From the NCBI GenBank assembly GCA_900239685.1, contig OENT01000021.1:1-64000 (forward strand): a stretch of 64,000 bases of DNA, written 5' to 3'. This document shows positions 1 to 13,721 of this stretch, piece by piece. Numbering within the stretch: position 1 is the first letter of the stretch; the number at the start of each line of letters is the position of its first letter. A model generated the notes under the pieces. The model was not told the DNA's origin. It saw only the letters and a list, made by a program, of their open reading frames with translations, and ran no database searches. The DNA comes from Rotaria macrura (lineage: Eukaryota; Rotifera; Eurotatoria; Philodinida; Philodinidae). The translations under genes and the position numbers were made by a program.

Positions 1-3000
1 ATGAGAATCTCAATTTTAACAGCAGAACGATTTTAGTTATTAATCTCTCTCGTTCTTTGTGTAATTTCTGTTTCCTGACATTTTATCATGCCTAACAGAA
101 AGACGAGAGTTGAGAAACTTGTCTATCTTGTGAATTTCATCTAGAACATAAATATATTGTTGTAGTTCTCACTTTCGGGATGAAAATGAACGTTTTTTCT
201 TTAAACAAATATTCTTAACTGAAAATAGTGTGGCTATTAACTTTATCTTTATTTAAGCCTATTATATATTTCTTTGTCCTGCACAGAAATGTAAGTCATT
301 TTTATCATCAACACCTTCCATTGTTTCATAGTAAAGAGAGCTTCTGATTGTGCTAGATCATAAATAATAAAAACTAATGCGGAATTAGAAAAATGTAATA
401 ACGCATCAATATTTTCAAAAAATCTCTACAGAAGTGTCGTTGAGAATCGATAGACAAAAATAAACTCTGGATTCTTGTTCAAATACTTCAAGAAAAAAAC
501 TGTATCATGTAATGCAGCTCTGTATCCAACTTGATTTCATTTATCAAACAACTCTGAGAGGAAACAGAGAATTTCTTTTAATGCTGATATAAAAGTCTTC
601 AAGAAAATAAAAGTGTAGATTAATAATGCATGGATATAGAAATCTTCCAGTAGTTTTCTTTTCTCCTCCGACCGTCTGTTACTGGTAATTAACTATATAC
701 TGAGAATAGAATACATTTCCATGAAATTCACAACCAAATTCAACAGTAAGCTATTTCTCTAGAGTATTGTTACGATTTCATTACTCTATGCATATTTAAT
801 GAGACTTTTCAGAAATATCAATCTTTTCTTTAATTTTTGAGAAATTATTTGATTTTAATATATTTTACGAAAGGACAAAGATATCGTAAAATCCATACAG
901 ATGATCATAGATGACAGGAGTATGTCCAGGAGTTTTTGTTGTAATTCATTGAATGAAGAAAGTGTTTGAAGTTTCTCACATAAAGATGGTATATTTCTGT
1001 CGCATTGATTCATATCAACAGGATTGCAAGCGACTATAAGTAAGCTTCGAATTTCTATCATCCTATAAAATTTGTTTGTTTTTTCATATGAAGCTTTCGA
1101 ATAGCCAACAATGTGTACAATAATTTTTTTCCGAGGTCGACTTAAATGATACAAATGTTTTATTATTTACTTTTCATGTTTATGTTTGTCCGTACTTCTC
1201 ATTTTAGAACTCTACACAAGTCGTCATTTTAACTTGTCGGGTTTTACTTATCATAGCAATTGTGTAACGCTGTCTTAATAAGGTGAATTGTACTATTTCA
1301 ATTAATTTTTTTTGTTAAGAACTATATTAGGAAACACCTGTACAAGAAGATGATCATCTAGATCACAGTTTCTCATGATATTAAAGCTGTCATATATACG
1401 CCACGAAAGTTTAATACGCTTATTTTGAGTAAAACAGATTCGATATGTAGAGTTGATGTTTTCGAGAATTCTGATTATTGCAATGAGCTATTGTGGACAA
1501 TTATGTATTGAATATTTGCCGAACATAACTTTCTTCTAGATTGATAGTTTTAGCATAGGCTCTTTACAATAGTGCAAATATTTCTAAAAGATTGAAATAA
1601 TAGAGATAATAAGGAATTATTTCAGAAATCCAATGTGATGATGAATTTTCTATGTGAGACATCTAATCTGGTGTTTTTCTTTTTGGAATCAATCTAATTC
1701 AAATCATTTTCTATTATTTACCAGTTTCATGTAATTTGTATTGTAACATGGAGTTGATATTTAGAGCAGATTCTATAGTCTGTCAGATTCAAATTCTGTT
1801 TAATCCTATTTTTTTCGTGTGCTATTTCGTTAAATTTACGCATAGTTTATTTTTCTAATACTTGACTTTGATTCTTAAACAAAGGATTTCTCAAGTCAAT
1901 AACAATGGTTCTGTAAATTAAGTTTAGGATTCTAAATCACAGACGAATCACATGTTCAAACACCTATCTCTCATCGTATATAGATCATAGTCTACGCGTG
2001 CATGAGATTTCAATCCATCATAACTATAGTAGCGATACTAGCGCATTTGTTAAGCATCGCACGAGACAAAACAAGTGCTGAAATTAGAAAGCTACCATAT
2101 AGTGTTCTTATTTCGAGATGAAGTAGCCTACAAATTAACCATTTTGGATGCTGATTATATTTTTTGATAACATGTTTACTTAAACTTTTATCAATTTAAT
2201 TCAAGAGAACAGAACAATTCGTAATTGTAGGGGTTGTTCGGTTCGTTGAGATTTTCTGTTTTCATAGAAATATATTTTTAGAAACTCAAGCTATTGTTCA
2301 TCGATATCAATAATTAAGTATTAGCCTAGTATCGAAGTTAAACATATAGAGCTTATATATATAGATGTAGAGATGATATTCAGCAGTGCATAAACCACGT
2401 ATTGAATTTCATGCTAATGATGAAACGTTAATACAGTTTATTTGCTTGAATTCTTCTTTTCAATTCACAAAAATACGATCGAATGCTTATTTCAAAGTAC
2501 CCTCGAATAGATGTTACATGATGAATTCCGCTCATTATTCAAAATTAACATATAAATTTCCTTTATATATAGTTATGTCGTCCTTCAATTTACATGAAGT
2601 GTAGCTGTGATATATGACTGCTCTAGATTTTGATGAGTTAAAGTCATTAAATAATAAATCTCGTCATGTTTGATTCAACATCCTCATACATAATCAATAT
2701 AGTTATTAATTTTCTGGTCGTGATTTACCTGTTGATAAAAATGTTTCAATACATACATTTATTGATTGTAAGAGTAGCGATTTAGTTGGTCCTATCGTAT
2801 TCAAACATTAAACGAAAGTTTTTCTCGAATGAAAAATAAAATTCTCAATTTTTATACGTAAAATATAAATATGATTTGATATTCTTTACTTTAAAATTCT
2901 CAAGTGAAAACATACGTTTGTATTCATAGTGAATAAGTAGTATTTGTCATGGACTTCCGTATATCACAAACTAGATATCTGCTTCAATGATACTAAAGCA

Positions 3001-3086
3001 TCGATGATTAATGAGTACAGGGAACGAAAAGTAAGCCAAAACTCATTGACTAAGATTTTTCAGATTTATAGTTTTAGTTTGATGTA
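1..3086. other. Gene-poor stretch, no supported gene
   Basis: AT-rich sequence with frequent stops in all frames. The longest reading frame is on the minus strand (1154 to 855, 99 codons). Its composition is more balanced than the usual A/T-driven frames, but it has no recognisable domain and no clear splice partner, so I do not call it a gene. I see no RNA gene, long repeat or mobile element here. Confidence 0.5.
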
Positions 3087-4094
3087 ATGTCGACGTCCGT
3101 CAATAGTTTACTCGATAGTATTGGTTATCCATATTCAGTCGATTTAGTACCATCTGTTGTAAAATTTTGGCTCTATCTAATTTTTCTTATTCCGTCAATG
3201 ATTTGTACGGTATTTGTTCTTTATTATCTTCTTTCTGATCCAACTCTACGTCGATCTCTTAACAATCATGTTATCCTTGTACTACTATCAACAGTTCTTA
3301 TTTGTCAATTGACAATTTATCCATGGATGCTTTATTATTATTCTCATATAAATAACTGGACAAGATCATTTACTTTTTGTGTCATTTGGGGATTTATTGA
3401 TTGGGCAGTTTATATTCTTCAGTTGATACTCTTTGCATGGGCTTCAATCGAAAGGCATATATTAATCTTTCATGATAGCTTGATAGCAACTAAAAGGAAA
3501 CGTTTCTTTGCTCATTATTTTCCTTTACTTATGATTATCGGCTATTGGTTCATCTTCTATTCATTAGTCTACTTCTATTCTCCATGTGAAAATACCTATG
3601 ATGGATCTCAAATGATCTGTGTTTCAGTTTGCTTATTTCAATCTTTTACATTTCGCACATTTGAAATAATTGCTCATTACATCATACCATGTTTCACAAT
3701 TATTATTTTTAGTGTCAGTTTAATTTTGAGAGTTCTCTGGCAAAAGCATCGCATGCATCAACCGATTCGTTGGCGCAAACATCGAAAAATGACAATTCAA
3801 TTGTTATCTATGTCAGCACTGTATCTTATTGTTACAGTCCCATGGGCACTAATGATTTTCTTACATATATGTGGTCTAGATTCGCATAGTTTTGTGGGCA
3901 TTGAAAGTTTGACATTCTACATCAGTTATTATATTGTACTTTTTTTCCCCATCGTTTCTATCCTGTCTTTACCTGAACTACGTACTAAATTCAAAAAACT
4001 GGCAACTTTACCAACGCGAAAGAGACCTATTGCACCTGAAACAGTCTGTCAGAGAAATGTTAAAATGATGCCAGTTCCTACTCCTGCAGAGTAG
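3087..4094 (+). CDS. Rhodopsin-type seven-transmembrane receptor (GPCR)
   Basis: A single-exon gene of 335 residues, predicted to be a plasma-membrane receptor signalling through heterotrimeric G proteins. Seven hydrophobic segments can be read at about residues 26-49, 60-84, 98-120, 143-165, 196-217, 236-261 and 274-297. The third helix ends in WASIERH (about 118-124), with E-R-H in the place of the class A D/E-R-Y motif. Cys98 at the top of helix 3 and Cys167 or Cys178 in the second extracellular loop could form the usual disulfide. The sixth helix keeps a proline (VPWALM) and the tail is short and basic. Length and layout match the intronless neuropeptide-receptor-like GPCRs abundant in bdelloid rotifers (family knowledge). 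The ligand cannot be told. An AATAAA signal lies at 4136-4141, 42 bases past the stop. There is no neighbouring gene within several kilobases. Confidence 0.85.
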   Translation: MSTSVNSLLDSIGYPYSVDLVPSVVKFWLYLIFLIPSMICTVFVLYYLLSDPTLRRSLNNHVILVLLSTVLICQLTIYPWMLYYYSHINNWTRSFTFCVIWGFIDWAVYILQLILFAWASIERHILIFHDSLIATKRKRFFAHYFPLLMIIGYWFIFYSLVYFYSPCENTYDGSQMICVSVCLFQSFTFRTFEIIAHYIIPCFTIIIFSVSLILRVLWQKHRMHQPIRWRKHRKMTIQLLSMSALYLIVTVPWALMIFLHICGLDSHSFVGIESLTFYISYYIVLFFPIVSILSLPELRTKFKKLATLPTRKRPIAPETVCQRNVKMMPVPTPAE

Positions 4095-7000
4095 TTGTTC
4101 AGCAAGAATGGCATGCTTTTCATTTTTAGTTTTGAAATAAAATTGATTCCATGCTGATCATCAAATGCAGAATTTCTTATGTGCTTTCTTTCACTAACGA
4201 TTAATTAGATCTATCTTGATTGCGTTTTTTTAATACTACGTAATAGTATAATATGATTTTAATTATGTTCAAGAAATAATACTGCACTTTTTTGTTTGAA
4301 ATCTATCTTAGCAAAATATCTATAATTTGTTTGTTAGGAGAAAGTGCATTGAACTATCTTTGGCAATGATTTGTTGTGAAGGACACCATTGTATTTTTCG
4401 ATGAAAACTTTATAAGATTCTGCATAGTTTAATCGTGCCGATAATTATTATTTAAGTTTCAAAGTAGAGGCAACACATTCATAATCGGCGAAACAACTGC
4501 AACTAAGCATAGATTCAAGTTCATGCTATGTCTATTCCATGCTGGTATCTCAATAAGCGATTGGCATAGTGTTAACATTTAAACAATCAGCATTAGATCA
4601 TATTAATCGTTTATGTTTTATTTTCGATAACATAAATAGCTTTCTTTACATAAATGAAGTCAACTTTCAAGAAGTAGCCACAACCGACAAGTCAACGAAG
4701 TTGAATCATCGAGATATAAAGTATCATTATAGGAAATGATAAGGTTAAATAATTTCTTAGTAAAACAGTCCGTTTTATGTTTATAAAGTAATAGGTTTTG
4801 TTGAACAAGATAAATCATGGAATATAAGTTCGTTATGAGAAGCGTGCATGACATGTACATGAAACAATTTTCAATTCAATTAAGTATTCCATTCGCTGAT
4901 ATTCTTCTGATAGGAACAAATCAAGTCATCGTTTGAGCTGAATATGTTTTCAACCGTTAATGGTTGATTTTGACTTGAGTCATTCTGAACATTTCTCATA
5001 TCCAAGGCTCTCTCCACTAAGACTTATGATTTTTCTAGGAGCCAGGCGGTACTTTGAGCTGTTCAGTTTTAACTTTGAGACTGTTTATGCAGACGACTAT
5101 TATGTCCTTATTATTTTACATGCAAAAGAAAAATATGGATGATAGATAAATTAAGGTTGTATCCGCTTTTGAAATCGATCGCGGTTCAGATGCATGCAAA
5201 TCGCGTGATATTTTCAGGATATGTTGGAACTGTAGTAAATAGACTATGGTGAATTTTCAGATGTATGTCGTGATTTTCATGGGAGATATTCGCCAAACAA
5301 CGGTCGAAAATAGCTCATTTGACATCCAAAAGATCTCGGTGCGTCTGCATTCTAATCATTTACTTTTGCTTTGGTTTGAAAGAACATGTTAAGATTCAGA
5401 ACATCATGTTGTCCTTTTTTCTAAATTAGTAGTTTTTATGTGAGAGAAAAGGACAAGTCGAAGACCCCAGAAAACTCTAAAAATATTGGGGAGGGGAGGG
5501 GGGGGGAGAAGTATTTAAAATAAATGCCTGCATACATAATAAAAACGAGCTTATTAAAAAAACAAAGGACAACGTCATGCCTTGCATCTTGACACACTTT
5601 TTCAAATTTCAAACAAAAAAACTTGCATGTATACAATGAAAGCCCATCGAGAACTTTTGGACGCGCGATCATAAAACCAAAAACGTAAAAAAATCTTTTG
5701 AAGTGGAGTTTTAGGATATTTTAGCATTTTTATGCAATTGTTTGGTAGATTTGAGGAGAAAATCATAAACTGTCTTATTCGTTTTTAAATGCGTACAAAT
5801 AAACTTCGTTTGTGACTTGTTGAATTGAATTAAATCAATAATTTTATTTTTCATGATATAGACAAAGTGAGCTTACTCGAAATACTGTTCTACTAAAATC
5901 AACTGTAAATTGCCTCAGCCTTGTTCTTATTGAAGATTATATTCATCACAAGCATTTTGCACCTTTGTGAACAGAAAAAACAGCAACTGTGATTTATTAA
6001 TAGTCATGAAAGAGATAGAGAAAAAGGAAGAAGCACACTAGATGACATCGATTTTGATTTTTATTAAAAATGCCCCGACGTTTCATTAAACAACTGAATT
6101 CTAGGGAATACAAAAAGAGACGCAGCCCTAGCAAAAAGATTAAAAAAATTGTTTTTCCTTTTCTTTCGTAATATGATTTTCCCAATGTGTCAACTTTATT
6201 TGGTGTTGCGCATCTTCATTATGGATTCATTTTCCTTCTATGGAAACCAAGTGCTGCAATAGTTCAATCCCTTATCGAACGAGAAAGAACATTTAGAAGG
6301 AAATCAATTAGTTGAGTCAAATAATTTGACGTTGATCGTTTGTCTACTCATGGACGTGCTGTTTTCAGTGTATCCCTTTCACTTTACTATCGATAACAGA
6401 AAGTCTAATCATGTCCTTTGAAGTCATACAAATTGGTTCTAGGAATATATTACATGGATGTTATATGGCTCATTGCATTAATACTGTCAACAAAGAATAT
6501 TCAATCAGTATCATGCGTAGCGTCTAGCAAACGATTTTGTAATCAGTAACTTCCCGTAAGAAAATTCTCTGACAAAGTACAAAAGTAAATGTACCCAAAA
6601 ATAAATGATATGTAGAGTACAGTAGCGGGTACAATGTTTTACACTGCAAAAGCATATCCAGTCGGATAGCATAAGCAATAGTCTACATTGAAAAACTGAT
6701 TGCCGCAATGTTCAACCATAACTCTCCGCTTAGGATCATCTTGGAGGAGAAGGTTTTATTTTTACGAGAAAGAGCAATATCTGAATTATGAATTTTGTAT
6801 CAGTCATATGTTTCTAGAACGAATCTGAGTAAGGAGAAAAAAGCAAACATCTCTAAAACAGTTTTCTTTTAAATTTCTATTTACTTTTTAATACCAACAG
6901 AGAATGAAAAGAATCATTTCAATGATGAACTTTGAAGCCCAAAGAAGCCTCTTTAAAATCGTCTGTCAGATGTCAAATTCAGTCTCAATTATAACAGGAA

Positions 7001-10000
7001 CAGATTAGTTTTTCTTGAGGACACTGAATAATTTGATTTTTCTCATTACCACACCACTGTGCAACGATGAAAAGTATTTATGAAATTGTTTTTTCTGCGA
7101 ATTTTCTATAATCTGGTATGTTCCGAGCTGATAATACAAAACAAAATGAGTTCGCATAGGGTTTCGACAGATTATGATTGATATTTTTTCTGACGGATAG
7201 TTCTTGAAAAAATGACCTCTTTACGAAATCTTTAGCTTTCAAATGTTTCCGAATAAAGTGTCACGAACGGATTTAGAATATTTTGACAATGCTGATATGG
7301 ATAGATTTTTTTATGCAATACACTTTGTTATCTCTTATTGTGAAAATCCAATCCATTTAACTAAAAATATCTTGAAATAGACACATTTTAAGCTTCAATT
7401 CAGGTTGCAAGAGCCTCTTTTTGAACTGCTTGATTTCTTTTTCCTCTTTTCTCAGATTTGTTCTAAACACATATGACTGTTAAAACATTCATACTTCAGA
7501 TATTGTTCTTTCGCATAAAAAGAAAGCTTCCTTCTCCAAGATGTTCCTAGGCGGAGGGTTATGCTGGCTGAAAAGTTTGGCAATTACTTTTTCAACGTAG
7601 GTTTTAACGATTTTCACTGTACTATGTAAATTTTTCAAAAGAAACCTAATGAAAATATCAAAAGGCAATCAATGAAATAATAGATACTCTGATCATTGTT
7701 TTTGTTTCTCACTTGCTTTTCATAGATAGAGTGTCACACAAGTCATTAGTTTGAATTAGTATAATTTTCTAGTACATTTTCGATTGTTACTCGATTTCAT
7801 GTGAATGCTGGCAAGCCTATATGAATTATATGTATCATTAGTATAAGTTCCAGTTTGTAACTTGTTTAACTTTGGTCTTACTAATTGATCTCTGTGAAAT
7901 CCAATTGTTGGTGTATTGAATTGTTCATATGATAGGAAATATAATTAAAATAAGATCAATCTCAATCGGCATTGTAACAGCTGAACACACCAGATGTTGT
8001 AGAAATAATCAACAAGCTAAGATATATTCTTCACTGACAGCATTCTTTACAGTTAGTTATTTCACTGAAGTTACTCTTCTATGAAGCATACAAAACGAAT
8101 ACAATTAAAAAAATCAATAAATATGACATATGAATTCTTTCTCTGTATTTCATTGGCATCATGATCATAAAACATTCATAGTACTTGGTAAAAGTTGTTC
8201 CATAACTGACAAGTAAGCAGTACTAAGTCGTTAGAGAACCTTCAAATGAGTTCTGACTATATACTTGAAGGTAAAGAAGAGTCGGCAATAATTTTCATGA
8301 AGTTTACTTCATAGATAAAAGTTATAGGGTCGATTTTCTATTATAGTTTTTATATTCTTACATGGATATTTATTAATTCTTTGATAGATAAAATGTAACG
8401 AAGAAGAACATTATGTATATTCAAGTTTTTTAGTTCTAGAGTATTTCTTTCTATAGAATCATGTTGTTTTCTTATCGATAAAGAATGTACGAATAAATGT
8501 TAGAGCCAGTTTCAGTGCTCGTCTATTTAAACATGTATACTATTACTATTTGTTCTTTTTCGAAATAAGTCAAAAAACGATAGACACATGATAAAGTGTT
8601 CTGTTTTGACAAACCTAATACTGAATCATGAACTATGAACTGAATCTTATAGTACGCTACAAAATTATAATTACAGATTATTTACGCATGTATATTCCCT
8701 TTCATGACTTCTATTGAAGAAGTTGCAAATGACACTAATCGAGTTGTCGAGAAAAGTGAAAGATCAGCAATAGTTGAAAATTTTTTGTTTCATGTAAAAG
8801 TTGCTACATTTCTGTCACTAACATGAAATGTGCTTAGAATGCCTGTTGTTGTCATTTCATTCCAAAAGAGGCATTAAAATAACTACGCATTTTCGAGTAC
8901 ATTTGTACAAAACAGAAGAGTCCACACGGTGATTTTCAGTATCCAAACGTACCCTGTACCTTTCCCAGTCTTATTCTGTTGACATGAAAAACATAACATT
9001 AAATAAAGATCCCTGCTTTGGTTTTGTCGACCCATTATGATACAATAAATAATACCCTGTCGAATTAGCACGCTGTCTTAATCGCTATTTCCAATCCAGT
9101 TTATCAGCAAGCAATCTTCCACACTTTATCATACGCTAGATTTTTACACAAGCTCATTTTACAACAATAATAAAGCATAATTCAAATAATACAATACTTG
9201 AGTATCACAGAGAAACAAAAGAATTAGACAACGAAATATATTCATCCAAATGGATAACCTTTACTATAGAATTCGATCTGACGAAATGTTCAAGAAAAGA
9301 AAAACAACGAAAGAAAGATAGCTACATGCGTTAGAACCAAAGGTTTAGACAGGGTAATATTTTGCACCCTGCCCTGTCTGTCCTGTGTATACCTCTCGGG
9401 CAAAATAAAAACTGCAGTTATACGACATTATGCATTACCCAATAAAGTAACATGAGATGCACTGCTGCATTGATCTATTGTGCTTTTACAGAGTTGAACA
9501 TGATCAATAGGGCGTTTTCCGTTCTAATTAGAACATGAAATTTTATTTTGCATTTGTGAAAAATATTGTTTTTTGCTCCAGCTCATATTCAAATCAGCCT
9601 AAATCAAAACAGAGTAAACAATGCATATGAAAACAAAATACCTACTGCACAAATGCTCGTAAATCAATTGGAACACACATACAACATGATTATTCGATTG
9701 AAACTAAAATACTCACTTCTCTTATTTTGAGTGAAAACTTTCCAATGGAAAAAGTATATGTTTAGACGAACGTTTCATTGATATATTAGTACTAAGTAAT
9801 TACTTTCATGTTTCATCCCTGGTAATATTTCATGAATCGCCAGATAGACAGCGATACGCTTCATGTTACTGGTCACATCATAGTTTACGTAGTTGTTCAC
9901 CCATGTTTTTTATTAGGAAATGGTATTGACGAAAAGCAATATATACTTTGATGATTTTATCTGAAAGTAATAAAAAGGGCGGAAATACTTAAAAGCAATT

Positions 10001-11462
10001 TTTGTTTTCTGTTGATCCTATTTATTCATTGTAAAAGCGTGTATACAATTTCGTACGTTCTGATGTCAAAATAAAATGAGGCCTTTAATTGCATAACTAT
10101 TGACTTATGAGATACTATAAAAGTTAAGATAGAAAAATATTTAGGAATGATGGTGTTGAATGTCTGATGTGTTATATATAAGTGTACGTCACTGTTTTTA
10201 CAACTATTCGACTAAATCTATAGGACTGTACAAAAAGTAAATTTCACACTACACTACTTCACTTTCAAGTTTATATTCAACTGATTCATATTCATAATCA
10301 TATGACGGATTGTCATTGCCCCTTTGTCATGCACTATTTAAATGATAAGCATCTACTTCTGGCACCGCAAAACTTCGATAAAAGCAGTTGTATAACAATA
10401 GATTTTCAGTTTATTGATGCTCGATTTCTTGTGATGAAACAAGGCTATTCAAATAATAGATTGACTAATTACATTAGAATACTTTCATTATATGTGTCTA
10501 TCTAGGCATTGTGATTTATATAAAAAAAACGTTGCTTGCATGATGTCTAGTTAAGTAATAGACGTTTAGCATTCGTTAGTTTTTTGTCACGTTCAAAATT
10601 TCGAACGTCTTCAATCAAGGCAGGATTTCTATGAAATTGAAAAATGACAGAAACTAACCATGACTCGTAATAATCGAATTTGATGACATAAATAATCTTC
10701 CTCATAAAAGTGTTTGAGTTTGCTTTTACATGTACTAATAGCAATCAAATTTAACCAAATTAAAAATATCTATTAATTATCTCGAATTGGTTTTTCTACT
10801 GAAGAATGTAAGCCATCGTGACATGTTAAGTGATGCCTATTTAAGTGGGAAAAGTATCAGAAGTACTTTATGATTCATACAAAACGATCCGTATTTTTTA
10901 CGTCAATACATATTCGAATATATACGAGTCTGCAACTTGAATAAAACAGGTGTAAGAGATTCAATTGAATTAGGGCTTATGTTCAATGTGTTTGGTTATG
11001 AAGAATCGCTGACAAATCGATTGTTGGACAGCTATGATTTCATTGTAATAGTCTTGAATGCATCCATGTTTCTAAGAAAATGATCGACTTAGTTTTATCA
11101 TTCATCGATTAGCTATATATAGCATGCTTAGGGATACCTGTTTCGTAGAATACACTTATTCTTCAAAAATAGCCTATCTCCAAAGAAACAAACAATGGAT
11201 CGGATTTATTTCTGCACTATGAACCAAACTGAAAAAAGTCATTCACGTATTTCAAAGCATGCGAGTCTTTCGAATGACTTGAAATAAATTTTTCTGTCTT
11301 AAATAAAACGATTCAGGTAATTATTTACAAATCAATTGTGTAATGATACTGTGATAAAAATCAAAATGTTAAATTCTACGTAAGTACGAACATTTTATTT
11401 ACAATAAAACAGCACATATGTGATAGTATCAGTAAAGTAAATTTTGTCTTTGGGAAAAACAT
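4095..11462. other. Long intergenic stretch, no supported gene
   Basis: About 7.4 kb with only short A/T-driven reading frames. The GPCR poly(A) signal lies at its left end. A G-run sits near 5488-5507, and a perfect 7-bp inverted repeat (GACAGGG ... CCCTGTC) lies at 9348-9378. I found no exon with convincing splice signals, no tRNA and no terminal-repeat element. Confidence 0.5.
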
Positions 11463-13558
11463 TCATTCAACGTCACGCTTTGCAATGTTAGAAATTATAG
11501 GCCGTGCTAGAGAAGTTATTACCATAGGAATCAACATTTGTTGTGTAACTTTATCAATAACAGCTTTCACTATAGGCGTAGCCATATGTTGATTTTTACC
11601 ACCTTGCTTTAATGCTCGATAGACTTCTTCTTCTTTTTTGTTTAAACCGAATGATGCTGCGCCGTAACCGAGATCATCAAGTACCTCAAATGCATGATAA
11701 CCAATCGAAGCAAAGAGAGACATTTGATTTTTATATAAATCAATTAATTTTTGTTCTTGATCGTTTCCACGACATGTTTTTGTTATAATTAATTGCCGAA
11801 GTAGAATAAGATTCATAACGGGAAATGTTTTCGATGTAGACTCATCGCCAAGTTCATCGAGACAAGAATTAACTGGAATAATATAGGACATGTTAGGTTT
11901 ACATTCAAGTGCACGATAATAGGGTAGTAATGGTGGAATAGGTGCAGAAGCATCAACTGGAAGCGGATGAGGTAAACGACGAGAACCAAAACAACCACCT
12001 ATTTAAATAAAGAACTTTTTTTCTCACTGTAAATGCTAAAATTTAACAAAAATTTTACCTAATGAAGATCCTACAACTTCAACTTGTTGAACATTTCTAT
12101 TGATTGATCTTGGCTGAGCTGGATAGATACCTGTAACTGTTTTACCTAGTAACTCGGTAGCTTCATCGACAATAGCAGTTTGTTCACGTCGCGATAAAAA
12201 TGGCCATCGAGTTATAACATAGAATAAGGCGATTCCATGAGATTCAAGCTCATAAAATAGTAACTGCAGCACAGGTGTATTGGCAAACGCACCTGAACTA
12301 CGGCAGAAAATTGCAGCCCGTGGTAGAATATGTTGATCAAGAAATTTTTCTCTTAAAAATGAATGAACTTCACTTTGAGTCCACTGTTCAATGCCTACGG
12401 TTTTGAACACAAAGTAGAGAATGTAAAGAAAAGCAAAATCATTTGTTTGATCGTTCGATACTTAGAAAAAATAGTTCCCCTTGCTCCTTTAAAATATGAT
12501 TAGAAGTCCACTCACTATCGCAAGTACTGGAGAAGTCTATCCGTTGAATTCAGGATACTTCGTGAAATATTTGAATCCTTTATTTGACATTCAAATGAAC
12601 TAGATAAATTTTACCAAGTTCTATAATATGTAAAAACGTTTTTGATTTATTCATAAATAAATATGAAATATTCAAAATATCTAATCGTCCTTATAATTTA
12701 GAAAGAATTCGATAGATTTGTCCTATGAACACCATGAAAAGCATATATTAATGTGATTATAACTTGGAAAAGGTATAAATTTCAATGTCTATGAGTAGAT
12801 CGAAATATTCACGATTGTATCGGAACTTGTTGCTATATAATATACATGAAAGATTTTGATCAAAGTCATGTTAACAATTTAATCCGGTGCTTATAATTAT
12901 ATCAAACTAACGTCCTGAAGTACATAAATAGAACGAACTATTTTCAACTCTCATCAAAAAGTTAGAGCATCTCTTTTTAACAAACGTCATATTTTCTCGT
13001 TTAAATTATAGAAATCACAATACAACCTCGTGTCTATGTACAATCAGTTATTATCAGATGATAATAAAAGTCATAGTATAGATATTTTTAAATTAATGTA
13101 TTTTATATTCGTATCATCAAATAAGAGAAGATATATGAATTGTACGTTTCAGCTGTAAATAGTTTGCACGAGTATGGCTCAATAAATAGTAATAGTGACA
13201 GAAAAATTTCCTTACCACGTGTGTCCCACCACCGTACACCGAATCGATCTGTGTAAAGTGTTGTTTTCTGAGTGCAAGTATCTAAACCTGCACTTGTACG
13301 TATTTGTTCATCGCCTGAAAGTTCTCGTATTAAAGTTGATTTTCCAACACGAGCTGGACCAAAAACAAGTATTTCGAATTCCGATGAAATTTTTTCGATT
13401 GCTTTAGCATCAGCTAGCGCTGTATTAGAATAATTACGTGTACGAATATCAAGAAGACGTTCGCGTAAATAGTTTTGTAAAGGTGTTTGTTCATTTGTTT
13501 GTATAAACTCAGAATCAGTTTCAGCTACAAGGCAATACGATGGCAATGTTGAAACCAT
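11463..13558 (-). CDS. P-loop GTPase-like protein, three exons (404 aa)
   Basis: Exons 13558-13216, 12394-12059 and 11998-11463 join in phase to 404 residues; introns are about 820 and 60 bp. Exon 1 carries a Walker A/G1 loop, GPARVGKST (about residues 68-76), and ends in WWDTRG, a DxxG G3/switch II motif split by the first intron. The fold is therefore probably a TRAFAC-type GTPase resembling AIG1/GIMAP or MMR1-HSR1 domains. A canonical N/TKxD G4 motif is not visible: the expected strand reads FYVITRWPF. The C-terminal third is helical with a hydrophobic, glycine/alanine-containing end (about 370-395) that might touch membranes. Function and family remain unknown. The gene lies 163 bp behind the LRRC74-like gene on the same strand, with an acceptor-like TTGATTGCAG eight bases before the ATG. 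AATAAA is at 11399-11394 on the minus strand. Confidence 0.75.
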
Positions 13559-13575
13559 GTGTTATGCTGCAATCA
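13559..13575 (-). promoter_or_regulatory. Candidate trans-splice acceptor before the GTPase-like gene
   Basis: On the minus strand TTGATTGCAG ends at 13567 and the ATG follows eight bases later at 13558. Since there is no upstream coding exon in phase, this AG may accept a spliced leader. Bdelloid rotifers are known to use spliced-leader trans-splicing. The assignment is inferred. Confidence 0.35.
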
Positions 13576-13626
13576 ATATTATTGATGAAGAAAAGAAAAA
13601 ACCTATGCAACTATTGACAACATTCT

Positions 13627-13650
13627 CCCTTTCTCTCTCTCTCTCCTTCA
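13627..13650. repeat. CT-rich microsatellite between two genes
   Basis: A short run of TC/CT dinucleotides lies in the 163-bp gap between the LRRC74-like and GTPase-like genes. On the coding (minus) strand it is GA-rich and would sit between the poly(A) signal of the first gene and the acceptor-like site of the second. Confidence 0.6.
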
Positions 13651-13721
13651 ATTTCTTTTTCTTTTTTATTTCTATATGTGAGAAACTCTTCGATCGTTTT
13701 TCTTTTTCTTTTTATTTGAAA